Assembly: GCA_020632475.1 (NCBI GenBank)
Contig: JACKFM010000004.1
Span: forward strand, 1-64,000
Direction of reading: 5' to 3'
From: Candidatus Omnitrophota bacterium
GTDB taxonomy: Bacteria > Omnitrophota > Omnitrophia > Omnitrophales > Aquincolibacteriaceae
Length of the DNA stretch: 64,000 bases
Shown here: in pieces, positions 8,498 through 16,005 of the stretch
Numbering within the stretch: the stretch's first letter is position 1
How the letters are laid out: every line of letters begins with the position of its first letter
The notes under the pieces: model-generated
What the model was told of the DNA's origin: nothing
Databases searched by the model: none
What the model saw: only the letters and a program-made list of their open reading frames with translations
Translations under genes and position numbers: made by a program

Positions 8498-9513
8498 AGC
8501 CCAGCCGGTTATTTATTCACGGCCTTGCCAAATCGGGGACTTCCTTTTTGCGCAATATTTTGCATGCTCATCCGGATATTGTGCTGGCGATGGAGCGACT
8601 CAATGTTTTGTGGCGGGAGTTCAAATTGAGCAGCTCCTGCGGTGATCTTGAATTATTCGGGGATATTTATAAAAACTTTGTTGACCGCCAGACGCGTTCA
8701 TGCCCCGGCCGGCGTTATATCGGCGATAAAATCTGTTTCGGACATTCTCCGTACATTGATGTGTGGGAATCTCTCTACCTGGAGTCTTCTAAAATCATTG
8801 TGATCTGCCGCGACCCGCGCGACCGTCTTATTTCAATGCGGTATCACTTTTGCAACCGTGATGACAGTACAAAGTCCGAGGATTGGTTTTATCCATGCCC
8901 GTACTGTGACCCGGCGGAGTTAAGGTGGTGGAATGACTGGATGCCCAAAGTCCAAAAAAATCATGCCTGGATTGTTTATTATGAAGAGCTTTTTAACCGC
9001 CCGCATGAGACAACCCGGAAAATTCTGGACTACCTTGAAATTCAGGCCTCGCCGGAATTGATCCAAAACATGGTTGCCCATGCCCGAAGCCCCAGAAAAA
9101 TATCCTATGAAATGAACCCGTTTCGTAAAGGCTCTCCCGGTGAATGGAAGAAAAAACTTCTGCCGGATGATGGTTTGACGTTCGGGCGCCAAATGGGATC
9201 GGTACTGTTTGATCACGGATGGGAAAATAAAGAAGGGTGGGAATATACGAGTCTTGAAACACTCAGGTATCAGTATTATCTAAGAAGACTTTTTTTAAAA
9301 TTTCCCGTATTGCAATCCCGGGAGTTTTGGCAATGGCTTAAAGATCATCGTGACAAAGAACCCTGGATTGAGAAATGGTTTCAAAAAACTCAGGACTATC
9401 ATGACCCTCTGATGGAGAGGAAGTACTATGCGTTGCGCAGTTGGCCCGTGCCGAAATGGATACAGAGATCGGCAGCAGCTTTTCTTGACAAGACAGGCCC
9501 GGTTATAAGCTGA
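8494..9513 (+). CDS. Sulfotransferase family protein
   Basis: 339 residues from ATG 8494 (ATGA overlap with the previous stop, AGAGGGGG upstream). An in-frame ATG at 8428 would overlap the neighbour by 70 bases and lacks support. The 5'-phosphosulfate loop is GLAKSGTSFLRN (residues 10-21) and the 3'-phosphate region is ICRDPRDRLIS (around 104-114), the two PAPS-binding signatures of the sulfotransferase superfamily. Expected reaction: transfer of sulfate from PAPS to a hydroxyl of a glycan made by the neighbouring transferases. An MxLxNVW-like family assignment is not possible by eye. Its 3' end overlaps the convergent ABC ATPase gene by 11 bases. Confidence 0.85.
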   Translation: MKPSRLFIHGLAKSGTSFLRNILHAHPDIVLAMERLNVLWREFKLSSSCGDLELFGDIYKNFVDRQTRSCPGRRYIGDKICFGHSPYIDVWESLYLESSKIIVICRDPRDRLISMRYHFCNRDDSTKSEDWFYPCPYCDPAELRWWNDWMPKVQKNHAWIVYYEELFNRPHETTRKILDYLEIQASPELIQNMVAHARSPRKISYEMNPFRKGSPGEWKKKLLPDDGLTFGRQMGSVLFDHGWENKEGWEYTSLETLRYQYYLRRLFLKFPVLQSREFWQWLKDHRDKEPWIEKWFQKTQDYHDPLMERKYYALRSWPVPKWIQRSAAAFLDKTGPVIS

Positions 9514-10306
9514 GAGAGTTTTTGTCCTCCGGCGGCACAGAAGGCCCGGCGGCCGGATCAAGCTGGGAACAAAAAGTACGGTAGCGATGAATGGTTTGAT
9601 TCGGCGGGCCGATATGGCGGATCGTTCCCTGGTGCAGCCAAACGACTTTAGTACAAAAAGCGCGTATCGCGGCAAGATTATGAGAGGCGATCATAATCGT
9701 TTTTTCCGGGTCGCTCATAATTCTTTTAAAATAAAGATTGGTTTTATGCTGAAACGGGTAATCCCCGAATGACAAACCTTCATCAAAAGCCATAAAAGAT
9801 TCCTGATTATGGACAAAAACCGAGAAGGCAAGTCTTAAGCGTTGTCCGGTGGATAAATGTCTGAGCGGCATATGCAGAAAAGGAGCGAGTTCGTTGAACT
9901 CCATGATGGAATCAAGTTTAGCCCGCAGATCTTTTTCCAGCAGCCCCAGAAACGCCCCGGCGATAAAAATATTCTCATACACGCTTTGATCATTCTGCAG
10001 ACCTGCACCATAAGCGAACATGGGAAGCAGCCTTTGCTTGCGGTTGCCGGTAACGGTGCCTTCATTAGGCGTGAGTATCCCCGAAGCCAGTCTGAAAAAA
10101 GTGGTTTTCCCGCTTCCGTTTAGACCGATGATGCCGATTTTTTCTCCGAGGCGGATGTTCAGGTTTAAATTTTTCAAAGCCCAAAAATCCGTTTTAATCG
10201 GCGTGCCGCTAATGACAGCCCGGCTGAGCTGAAAAAGTGTTTTGTGAGTCTGATAAATCCGGAAACATTTGCCGGCATTTTGAAATTTTAAAATGACTTT
10301 CGACAT
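9503..10306 (-). CDS. ABC-type polysaccharide exporter ATPase (KpsT/Wzt-like, short)
   Basis: 267 residues. Walker A is GLNGSGKT (61-68), the signature is LSTGQRLRLAFSV and Walker B runs into the catalytic Glu in FMAFDEGLSFGD. The early aromatic position in FWALKNLNLNI is typical of the Wzt/KpsT/TagH group. It lacks the ~170-residue C-terminal glycan-binding domain of Wzt proteins that read a chain terminus, so it is closer to KpsT. It forms a complex with the permease encoded upstream; the two genes overlap by one base (TAATG). Together they should move a lipid-linked glycan across the inner membrane. The stop lies inside the convergent sulfotransferase gene. Confidence 0.88.
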   Translation of the reverse strand: MSKVILKFQNAGKCFRIYQTHKTLFQLSRAVISGTPIKTDFWALKNLNLNIRLGEKIGIIGLNGSGKTTFFRLASGILTPNEGTVTGNRKQRLLPMFAYGAGLQNDQSVYENIFIAGAFLGLLEKDLRAKLDSIMEFNELAPFLHMPLRHLSTGQRLRLAFSVFVHNQESFMAFDEGLSFGDYPFQHKTNLYFKRIMSDPEKTIMIASHNLAAIRAFCTKVVWLHQGTIRHIGPPNQTIHRYRTFCSQLDPAAGPSVPPEDKNSLSL

Positions 10307-11076
10307 TAAAGCTCCAGGACGACTTTCTCAAAGCGTTTAAACAGCGCATATCCGAGAATTAAAAATATTCCTGCGAAGGCAAAAGCCAGCAGAAATGTCG
10401 CATGACTGTAATAAGGGATATTGCCGCCTGTGACCATTTGTTGAAAGGTGAGGATGAACGGATTGATCGGATGGCCCCAGTACAGAATGGAGCGTGCCCA
10501 TCCGGAAAGCATATCAAAGGAATAAAAAATCGGACTGAGAAAAATAAGAAGCGGAGACAGAATGCTCCAGATTTCCCGAACATCACTTGCGAACGCGTTT
10601 AAAATTGCAAGCATAAGGCCGACACCGAGTGAGAAAGCCAGGAAAAGAAAAATAATGATGATCGCAGGAAGAAGTGCGGGGAAACGGAAGATTCCCAGCG
10701 CGGCGCTGATGATGACGCATAAAGATATTTCGATCATAAATTTTATCAACGGAACAATGAGCGGAGCCAGAATGAAAATCTCAGAAGGGGCGATGGTATA
10801 GAGCGCTATAGTTCTGGATTGAGTGACCGACTGCATGCATACCTGAACAACATTTCTAAAGAAGGTTAAAACGATAATCCCGGTAAGCAATTTGAGCGCA
10901 AAAAAGGAAATATGCCGTCCGAATCTTTCGACAAAAATAAAATAGAGAACGGCAAAAGTCAGGAAAGGGCCGATGAAACTCCATAGAGCACCCAGGACTG
11001 AGCGGTAATCGCTGGAACCGATGTGCGAACGCATCAAAACTTTGAGCAGATTGATTTCTTGTTCGAATCTTTTCAT
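10306..11076 (-). CDS. ABC-2 type polysaccharide exporter permease (KpsM/Wzm-like)
   Basis: 256 residues with about six transmembrane segments after an amphipathic N-terminus (INLLKVLMRSHIGSSDYRSVLGALWSFIGP). The YRSVLGALWSFIGP segment matches the conserved (Y/K)xxLGxLWxxxxP start of ABC-2 exporters for O-antigen, capsule or teichoic acid. A second conserved patch is SPIFYSFDMLSGW followed by NPF. It forms the membrane channel for the adjacent ATPase. The gene is first of the pair, starting 18 bases downstream of the desaturase stop on the same strand, so all three minus-strand genes may form one transcript. Confidence 0.88.
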   Translation of the reverse strand: MKRFEQEINLLKVLMRSHIGSSDYRSVLGALWSFIGPFLTFAVLYFIFVERFGRHISFFALKLLTGIIVLTFFRNVVQVCMQSVTQSRTIALYTIAPSEIFILAPLIVPLIKFMIEISLCVIISAALGIFRFPALLPAIIIIFLFLAFSLGVGLMLAILNAFASDVREIWSILSPLLIFLSPIFYSFDMLSGWARSILYWGHPINPFILTFQQMVTGGNIPYYSHATFLLAFAFAGIFLILGYALFKRFEKVVLEL

Positions 11077-11094
11077 GCATCCGGCCCGTAAGAG

Positions 11095-11931
11095 CTATAG
11101 CGTTGTCTGCAGCTGCTGCTTAGTGGGAAGCTTAATGTTCTTTGCAAGATTTAACCGTTCAAGAAACCGGATGATAGTATAGGTTAAATCAAATTCCCCC
11201 CGGTTTAGACCATGCCGTGCGGAAGTCTGAAAGGCGTGATGGTTATTATGCCACCCCTCACCGAAACTTAACCATGCAACCCACCATAGATTTTTTGATT
11301 GATCAGAGGTTTTATAACTCTGATAGCCCCATGTATGCGCTGCAGAATTAACGAGCCATGTAATATGATATACAAATGTGATCCTGATGAAAATTCCCCA
11401 AATGACAAATGTCCACCCACCCGATAAATAAAGAATAATTCCGAGAGGAATATTCCAAAGGACAAAAGTTTTTTCCAGAAAACGGTATATGGGATCTCCA
11501 GTCATATCCGGAGCATATTTTTCGTATTGATCCGGATGCTGATTAAAATAGCTTTCATATAAGCACCACCCCATGTGAGACCAGAAAAATCCATGTCTCG
11601 GACTGTGAGGATCACCCTGTTGATCGGACTGTCCGTGGTGGCGCCGGTGTACGGCAACCCAAGTAATCGGACCGCCTTGCCATGCCAGGCAGGCGATGAG
11701 TGTCAGTAAATATTCGATCGGTTTAGGAACAGAAAAACTGCGGTGAGTCAGAAGCCGGTGATAGCACAACGTGATGCCTAGGCAGGCCGTCATCCAGGTG
11801 AGGGCTAGGCAAATCCAGAAGGCCGGCCAGTTAAAAGTGGGTAAGCCAAAAATTGCGATCAGGTGCGTTGCAATGATGAAAGTGGCCGATGGCCAATAGA
11901 TTCCTTTGGGTGTGTCGTCATTTTTTTTCAT
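11095..11931 (-). CDS. Delta-9 acyl-CoA/acyl-lipid fatty acid desaturase
   Basis: 278 residues, inner-membrane di-iron enzyme. All three histidine boxes are present: HRLLTH (58-63), HRRHH (95-99) and HNNHH (228-232), spaced as in the acyl-CoA desaturase (stearoyl-CoA, DesC/Ole1-like) family. Hydrophobic pairs flank them (about 15-56 and 153-190). It would introduce a cis double bond into saturated acyl chains with O2, so the host or its ancestor meets oxygen at least sometimes. No Shine-Dalgarno precedes the ATG. A TATAAA on the minus strand seven bases upstream could make the mRNA leaderless. Confidence 0.9.
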   Translation of the reverse strand: MKKNDDTPKGIYWPSATFIIATHLIAIFGLPTFNWPAFWICLALTWMTACLGITLCYHRLLTHRSFSVPKPIEYLLTLIACLAWQGGPITWVAVHRRHHGQSDQQGDPHSPRHGFFWSHMGWCLYESYFNQHPDQYEKYAPDMTGDPIYRFLEKTFVLWNIPLGIILYLSGGWTFVIWGIFIRITFVYHITWLVNSAAHTWGYQSYKTSDQSKNLWWVAWLSFGEGWHNNHHAFQTSARHGLNRGEFDLTYTIIRFLERLNLAKNIKLPTKQQLQTTL

Positions 11932-11938
11932 AAGTTAT

Positions 11939-11944
11939 TTTATA
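11939..11944 (-). promoter_or_regulatory. Possible -10 box for a leaderless desaturase transcript
   Basis: Read on the minus strand, TATAAA is followed by ATAACTT and then the ATG. Transcription would then begin at or next to the start codon. No good -35 hexamer is visible 16-18 bases upstream, so this is weak. Confidence 0.3.
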
Positions 11945-12108
11945 GCAATAAGATAATGCTTTTTTGCTGAGCTCCTTTTAATGGGTCAAGTGATGAATCG
12001 ACAGCAGAAATAGTAGCCGATTTTGAGCGATATCACCAGCATTATTTTTTATAACTATTTTAATATTAATATCTTATGACTACATAACTAAGCCGGGCAG
12101 CGGAGGGC

Positions 12109-12118
12109 GGGGGGGGGG
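12109..12118 (+). repeat. Ten-base poly-G tract
   Basis: A GGAGGGC segment runs into ten consecutive G followed by AG. It is the longest G-run I noticed in the window, in non-coding DNA ~90 bases upstream of the tuf promoter. It could be slippage-prone DNA or an assembly weak point. Confidence 0.7.
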
Positions 12119-12200
12119 AGTAAAGAGTCCTTGCATTATTCATCACCGCAGATTATCATAACCGTCTTCTCAAATTTTAAAATATGTACTTAAAAAAGGC

Positions 12201-12228
12201 TTGACTCCTGATTGAAATTCTGTAAAAT
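12201..12228 (+). promoter_or_regulatory. Sigma70-type promoter for trnT-tuf
   Basis: TTGACT (12201-12206) and TAAAAT (12223-12228) are separated by 16 bases. The predicted transcription start near 12235 is ~48 bases before the tRNA, as expected for a stable-RNA/tuf transcript. Confidence 0.65.
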
Positions 12229-12282
12229 GCCTCAATTTACACAGGGGTGGACTGTCTATGAAGTCCTGATTTTTGCTGCCGT

Positions 12283-12355
12283 GCTGGGGTAGCTCAGTCG
12301 GTAGAGCACATCCTTGGTAAGGATGAGGTCGTGGGTTCAATTCCCATCCCCAGCT
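12283..12355 (+). tRNA. tRNA-Thr (anticodon GGT)
   Basis: A 73-base cloverleaf. The acceptor GCTGGGG pairs with CCCCAGC, the D arm has GCTC-AGTCGGTAGA, the anticodon stem is CATCC/GGATG with loop TTGGTAA (anticodon 12316-12318), and the T arm is GTGGG-TTCAATT-CCCAT. Discriminator is T. CCA is not encoded. It is transcribed just ahead of tuf, an arrangement known in many bacteria (thrT-tufB). Confidence 0.95.
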
Positions 12356-12416
12356 GAAATCATAACATTAGAAGATGAAAACGATTAACTTGATCTATTA
12401 AATGAAGGAGTGAGAA

Positions 12417-13622
12417 ATGGGAAAGGAAAAATTCGAAAGAACAAAACCCCACGTGAACGTTGGAACGATCGGGCACGTCGACCATGGTAAAACAACCCTG
12501 ACTTGCGCCATCACCAAGGTGCTGTCTGAAAAAGGTATGGCTGATATCCGTGAGTATTCCGATATCGCAAAAGGTGGTACTGTTCGCGATGATTCCAAAA
12601 TTGTGACGATTGCCGTTTCTCACGTTGAATATAGTTCTGATAAACGCCATTACGCACACGTTGACTGCCCGGGTCACGCTGATTACATTAAAAACATGAT
12701 TACCGGTGCGGCTCAGATGGATGGTGCGATTCTTGTGGTTTCCGCTGTCGATGGTCCTATGCCTCAGACGCGCGAACACATTTTGCTTGCCCGTCAGGTC
12801 GGTGTGCCCGCGATCGTGGTTTTCCTCAATAAATGTGATGCGGTTGATGATCCTGAATTGCTTGACTTGGTCGAGCTTGAAATCCGTGAGCTTCTTAACA
12901 AATATAGCTTCCCCGGCGATACAATTCCTGTTGTTCGTGGTTCGGGGTTGGCAGCTGCGCAGAGTCCGAAAGATGAAAAAGCGATTGAGCCCATCATGAA
13001 TCTTCTGAAGGCGCTTGATGAGAGCATTCCTGAGCCGAAACGTGAAACGGACAAGCCTTTCTTGATGCCTGTTGAAGACGTTTTCTCGATCTCTGGCCGT
13101 GGAACGGTCGGAACGGGTCGTATTGAACGCGGTATCATTAAAGTGGGGCAAGAAGTTGAGATCGTTGGCTTACAGGAAGAGAAAAAGACGATGAAGTCCA
13201 CGGTGACCGGTGTTGAAATGTTCCGCAAACTGTTGGATGAAGGTCAGGCCGGAGATAACGTTGGATTGTTGTTGCGCGGTATTGAAAAAGATCAGCTTGA
13301 GCGCGGTATGGTGATCGCGGCTCCCGGCAGCGTGACTCCGCACACAAAATTTAAAGCTGAGATTTATATTCTCAGCAAAGAAGAGGGTGGCCGTCATACG
13401 CCGTTTTTTAACGGTTACAGACCTCAGTTCTATTTCCGTACAACCGACGTGACCGGTGTGGTGACATTGCCTTCCGGTACTGAGATGGTGATGCCCGGAG
13501 ATAACGTTTCGATTGAAGCGGCTTTGATTTCTCCGATTGCTATGGAAAAAGAACTTCGTTTTGCTATCCGTGAAGGTGGTAAAACGGTTGGCGCTGGTGT
13601 TGTTACAGAGATTATCGAGTAA
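12417..13622 (+). CDS. tuf: Elongation factor Tu with divergent switch I
   Basis: 401 residues; delivers aminoacyl-tRNA to the ribosome as a GTP complex. G1 is GHVDHGKT (19-26), G3 DCPGH, G4 NKCD. Domains 2 and 3 are normal at their ends (GGRHTPFF, PQFYFRTTDVTG, FAIREGGKTVGAGVV). Switch I is odd: the usual APEEKARGITINT is replaced by AKGGTVRDDSKIVTIAV (51-67), two residues longer. The Mg-binding Thr appears kept as T64, but the preceding Arg-Gly is Lys-Ile/Val. GRGTVVTGR of domain 2 reads GRGTVGTGR. Start ATG 12417 has AAGGAG at 12403-12408. It follows trnT and is the only tuf in the window; the usual position after fusA is empty. Confidence 0.97.
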   Translation: MGKEKFERTKPHVNVGTIGHVDHGKTTLTCAITKVLSEKGMADIREYSDIAKGGTVRDDSKIVTIAVSHVEYSSDKRHYAHVDCPGHADYIKNMITGAAQMDGAILVVSAVDGPMPQTREHILLARQVGVPAIVVFLNKCDAVDDPELLDLVELEIRELLNKYSFPGDTIPVVRGSGLAAAQSPKDEKAIEPIMNLLKALDESIPEPKRETDKPFLMPVEDVFSISGRGTVGTGRIERGIIKVGQEVEIVGLQEEKKTMKSTVTGVEMFRKLLDEGQAGDNVGLLLRGIEKDQLERGMVIAAPGSVTPHTKFKAEIYILSKEEGGRHTPFFNGYRPQFYFRTTDVTGVVTLPSGTEMVMPGDNVSIEAALISPIAMEKELRFAIREGGKTVGAGVVTEIIE

Positions 13623-13649
13623 TTTAAGTTCGTAAGAATTCTTTGGTTG

Positions 13650-13673
13650 CCCTGCAGACGCCCGTCTGCAGGG
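13650..13673 (+). terminator. Strong hairpin downstream of tuf, no U-tract
   Basis: CCCTGCAGACG-CC-CGTCTGCAGGG is a perfect 11-bp inverted repeat starting 28 bases after the tuf stop. It is followed by TCTACTCATC, not a T-run, so it may be an RNA-processing or stability hairpin instead of a classic intrinsic terminator. Confidence 0.6.
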
Positions 13674-13706
13674 TCTACTCATCACCGAACTTGGCGAGCA
13701 TTTCTG

Positions 13707-13745
13707 ATCGTAAGGCGTTTATTTCGCCGTAATAGGTCTTACGAT
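13707..13745 (+). promoter_or_regulatory. Stem-loop in the rpmG leader
   Basis: ATCGTAAG (13707-13714) pairs with CTTACGAT (13738-13745), and GGCG (13714-13717) with CGCC (13725-13728) around a TTTATTT loop. It could be an attenuator or processing site between tuf and the rpmG-secE-nusG group. Confidence 0.4.
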
Positions 13746-13793
13746 TCTTAAGAAATATAAAAAAACAGAATATATTCTGAGAGAGAAATTTAT

Positions 13794-13943
13794 ATGCGGG
13801 AGATTATTATCTTAGCGTGCACTGAATGTAAGCGTAGAACTTATTCTACACGTAAAAACAAGAAGAATACTCCGGATAAACTCGAATTGAGTAAGTATTG
13901 CCGCTTTTGCAGAAAACACGTTCCTCATAAAGAACAGAAGTAG
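13794..13943 (+). CDS. rpmG: Ribosomal protein bL33
   Basis: 49 residues, the normal length. It starts MREIIILACTECKRRTYST and has two Cys pairs (CTEC and CRFC), so it is the zinc-binding form of this large-subunit E-site protein. Position before trnW-secE-nusG is the standard bacterial arrangement. The leader is AT-rich with a GAGAGAG purine run before the ATG. Confidence 0.95.
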   Translation: MREIIILACTECKRRTYSTRKNKKNTPDKLELSKYCRFCRKHVPHKEQK

Positions 13944-13959
13944 TTTTTCGCTTATTCGG

Positions 13960-14034
13960 AGGCCTGTAGCTCCAATTGGCTAGAGCGGCGGTCTCCAAAA
14001 CCGCATGTTGCAGGTTCGAATCCTGCCAGGCCTG
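13960..14034 (+). tRNA. tRNA-Trp (anticodon CCA)
   Basis: A 75-base cloverleaf. The acceptor AGGCCTG pairs with CAGGCCT, the anticodon stem is GCGGT/ACCGC with loop CTCCAAA (anticodon 13995-13997), and the T arm is GCAGG-TTCGAAT-CCTGC with discriminator G. CCA is not encoded. It lies between rpmG and secE, as in many bacteria. Confidence 0.95.
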
Positions 14035-14076
14035 TGTTTACCACGGTGCTTATAAAACAGAGGTAGGGTTGTTTAA

Positions 14077-14262
14077 ATGTTTGGTGGAATTGGTAAATTT
14101 GTAGGTGAGACAAGGCAAGAGCTGAACAAGGTGACGTGGCCGACGCGTGATGAACTGGTTCAGGCTACAGCGGTTGTCATTATCACGACTTTTATTATGG
14201 CGGTTTTTATCGGATGTGTTGATTTTGTCTTATCGATTGCCATGAGACTTCTTTTAGGATAG
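14077..14262 (+). CDS. secE: Preprotein translocase subunit SecE
   Basis: 61 residues, the short single-helix type. The conserved amphipathic segment FVGETRQELNKVTWPTRDEL precedes one transmembrane helix (about 31-57). It clamps SecY in the inner-membrane SecYEG channel; secY is at 37669. GAGGTAGGG lies upstream of the ATG, and nusG follows within 20 bases. Confidence 0.95.
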   Translation: MFGGIGKFVGETRQELNKVTWPTRDELVQATAVVIITTFIMAVFIGCVDFVLSIAMRLLLG

Positions 14263-14277
14263 GTGGGCGAATTGGTT

Positions 14278-14811
14278 ATGGGTGAAGCTAAATGGTATGT
14301 TGTTCACACGCAAACAAGTGTGGAGCAGCGTGCAAAGATGAATCTTGAAAGCCGGGCTGAAAATGCCGGACTCAAGCATTTGATTAAACAGGTGTTGGTT
14401 CCGACCGAGAAGGTCAGTGAAGTTCGTTCCGGGAAAAAGCGGATTTCAGAGCGTAAGTTTTATCCCGGATATATTCTGGTTCAGATGGAATTAACGGATG
14501 AGAGTTGGTATTTGGTTAAAAACACACCGGGAATTTCAGGTTTTGTCGGTTCGGGTAAAACGCCGATTCCTTTGAGCGATGATGATATTTCGCAGATCAT
14601 GAATCAGCAACAGGAAAAAACGACTAAGCCAAAACCGAAAGTTGAATTTACTCAAGGCGAAAGCATTCGTGTTAAAGAAGGGTCTTTCGCAAATTTTAAC
14701 GGAACAATCGAAGAAATCAATCCTGATCGCGGTAAGTTAAAAGTGATGGTAACCATCTTTGGACGTTCTACTCCGGTTGAGCTTGAGTATTGGCAGGTTG
14801 AGAAAATATAA
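14278..14811 (+). CDS. nusG: Transcription elongation/termination factor NusG
   Basis: 177 residues from ATG 14278. A GTG at 14263 would add five residues (MGELV), but the family normally begins close to KWYVVHT. The NGN domain includes KWYVVHTQTSVEQRA and YPGYILVQM; the C-terminal KOW domain has GESIRVKEGSFANFNGTIEE. Binds the RNAP clamp helices, limits pausing and can link to S10 or Rho. Standard secE-nusG-rplK context. Confidence 0.93.
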   Translation: MGEAKWYVVHTQTSVEQRAKMNLESRAENAGLKHLIKQVLVPTEKVSEVRSGKKRISERKFYPGYILVQMELTDESWYLVKNTPGISGFVGSGKTPIPLSDDDISQIMNQQQEKTTKPKPKVEFTQGESIRVKEGSFANFNGTIEEINPDRGKLKVMVTIFGRSTPVELEYWQVEKI

Positions 14812-14813
14812 CC

Positions 14814-14831
14814 GTGCGGTCCATAGCGCAC
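14814..14831 (+). promoter_or_regulatory. Small hairpin in the rplK leader
   Basis: GTGCG (14814-14818) pairs with CGCAC (14827-14831) across an 8-base loop, just after nusG. In many bacteria L1 represses translation at a leader structure here. I cannot show an L1-binding motif, so the role is a guess. Confidence 0.25.
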
Positions 14832-14871
14832 AAATAAACGAAGAAATATTTTCGCAGTACGAGGTAAGAAA

Positions 14872-15300
14872 ATGGCAAAAGAAGTAACAGGTAAAATTAA
14901 GCTTCAAGTCCCCGGTGGACAGGCGAATCCGGCACCTCCAATCGGTCCGGCCCTGGGTCAGCACGGTGTTAATATTATGGAGTTTTGTAAGCAGTTTAAT
15001 GAACGCACCAAAGACCGTCCGGGTGAAATTCTGCCAGTAGTTATCACGGTTTATAAAGATCGCTCGTTTGATTTTATTATGAAGTCTCCGCCTGTTTCGG
15101 CTTCTTTGAAGAAGGCTGCGAGCTTAGCGAAAGCATCGCCGGAACCCGGCAGAAATCTTATCGGTAAGGTGACCAAAGCCCAGGTGAAAGAGATTGCCAG
15201 GGGTAAAATTCAGGACATGAACACAGCCAAGCTTGAGAGTGCCGTAAAAGTTGTTGAGGGTACGGCCAGGAGCATGGGGCTTCAAGTTGTTGAGGAATAA
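14872..15300 (+). CDS. rplK: Ribosomal protein uL11
   Basis: 142 residues, normal length. The N-terminal domain has KLQVPGGQANPAPPIGPALG, and the C-terminal rRNA-binding domain has KDRSFDFIMKSPPVSASLKKA. It forms the GTPase-associated centre with 23S helices 43/44 and L10-L12, and is the thiopeptide and stringent-response contact. GAGGTAAG precedes the ATG. Six bases separate it from rplA. Confidence 0.97.
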   Translation: MAKEVTGKIKLQVPGGQANPAPPIGPALGQHGVNIMEFCKQFNERTKDRPGEILPVVITVYKDRSFDFIMKSPPVSASLKKAASLAKASPEPGRNLIGKVTKAQVKEIARGKIQDMNTAKLESAVKVVEGTARSMGLQVVEE

Positions 15301-15305
15301 CGGCT

Positions 15306-15998
15306 ATGAATAAGCGCAGCAAAAGATATCAGAAAAGACAGGGTGTTGCAGAGCCTTTAAAAATGTACAGTTTAGAGGAGTCTGTGAGCGCATTGAAGAG
15401 TATTCAGGATACAAAGATTGACGAAACGGTTTCGATTAATTTTCAGTTAGGAATCAACCCGACTCAAAGCGACCAGCTGGTGCGCGGAACGGTGGCCCTG
15501 CCTAATGGCAGCGGAAAAAGCGTGCGTGTCGTTTGTATTTGTAAAGGCGATTCTGCCCGTGAAGCTGAGGCCGAAGGTGCTGAAGAGGTTGGAGCTGAAG
15601 AGCTTGTGGAAAAAATTCAAGGCGGTTGGCTTGAATTTGATGCGCTGGTTGCTACTCCTGATATGATGCGCGAGGTGAGTAAGTTGGGCCGCGTATTAGG
15701 ACCTAAGGGTTTGATGCCGTCTCCGAAAGCCGGTACCGTTACGCCTCAAGTGGGCCGAGCGGTTAAGGAATTGAAGGCAGGACGCATTGAGTATAAAAGT
15801 GACAAAACCGGAGGGCTGCATGCCGTTTGTGGAAAATTATCTTTTTCTACAGAGGCTCTTTTAGAGAATGCCAAGACAGTCGTTAAGGCTGTCCGGGATG
15901 CTAAGCCGGCTTCGAGTAAGGGTGAGTATTTTAAAAGTGTAACCATTGCCCCTACGCACGGGCCCGGAATTCGCTTATTAACAACGTCTTTGATGTGA
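15306..15998 (+). CDS. rplA: Ribosomal protein uL1
   Basis: 230 residues. Conserved elements are the MNKRSKRY start, IDETVSINFQLGI, and the hallmark region GRVLGPKGLMPSPKAGTV with GRIEYKSDKTG. It forms the mobile L1 stalk that moves deacylated tRNA out of the E site; in many bacteria it also represses its own rplK-rplA message. Tightly spaced on both sides. Confidence 0.97.
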   Translation: MNKRSKRYQKRQGVAEPLKMYSLEESVSALKSIQDTKIDETVSINFQLGINPTQSDQLVRGTVALPNGSGKSVRVVCICKGDSAREAEAEGAEEVGAEELVEKIQGGWLEFDALVATPDMMREVSKLGRVLGPKGLMPSPKAGTVTPQVGRAVKELKAGRIEYKSDKTGGLHAVCGKLSFSTEALLENAKTVVKAVRDAKPASSKGEYFKSVTIAPTHGPGIRLLTTSLM

Positions 15999-16005
15999 GG
16001 AAGTT

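Larger units (their letters stand above)
11932..12282. other. Divergent intergenic region upstream of trnT-tuf
   Basis: About 350 bases between the desaturase (minus) and the tRNA (plus). It contains the possible desaturase -10 (11939-11944), an AT-rich stretch around 12040-12080, a run of ten G (12109-12118) and a plus-strand promoter (12201-12228). I see no ORF and no tRNA-like structure in the rest. Confidence 0.6.

Noticed and set aside
12360..13151. 263-residue antisense ORF opposite tuf
   Set aside because: Lies wholly within the tuf frame on the other strand; the product is rich in His/Arg/Asn in the way mirrored codons produce, with no start signal or known motif.
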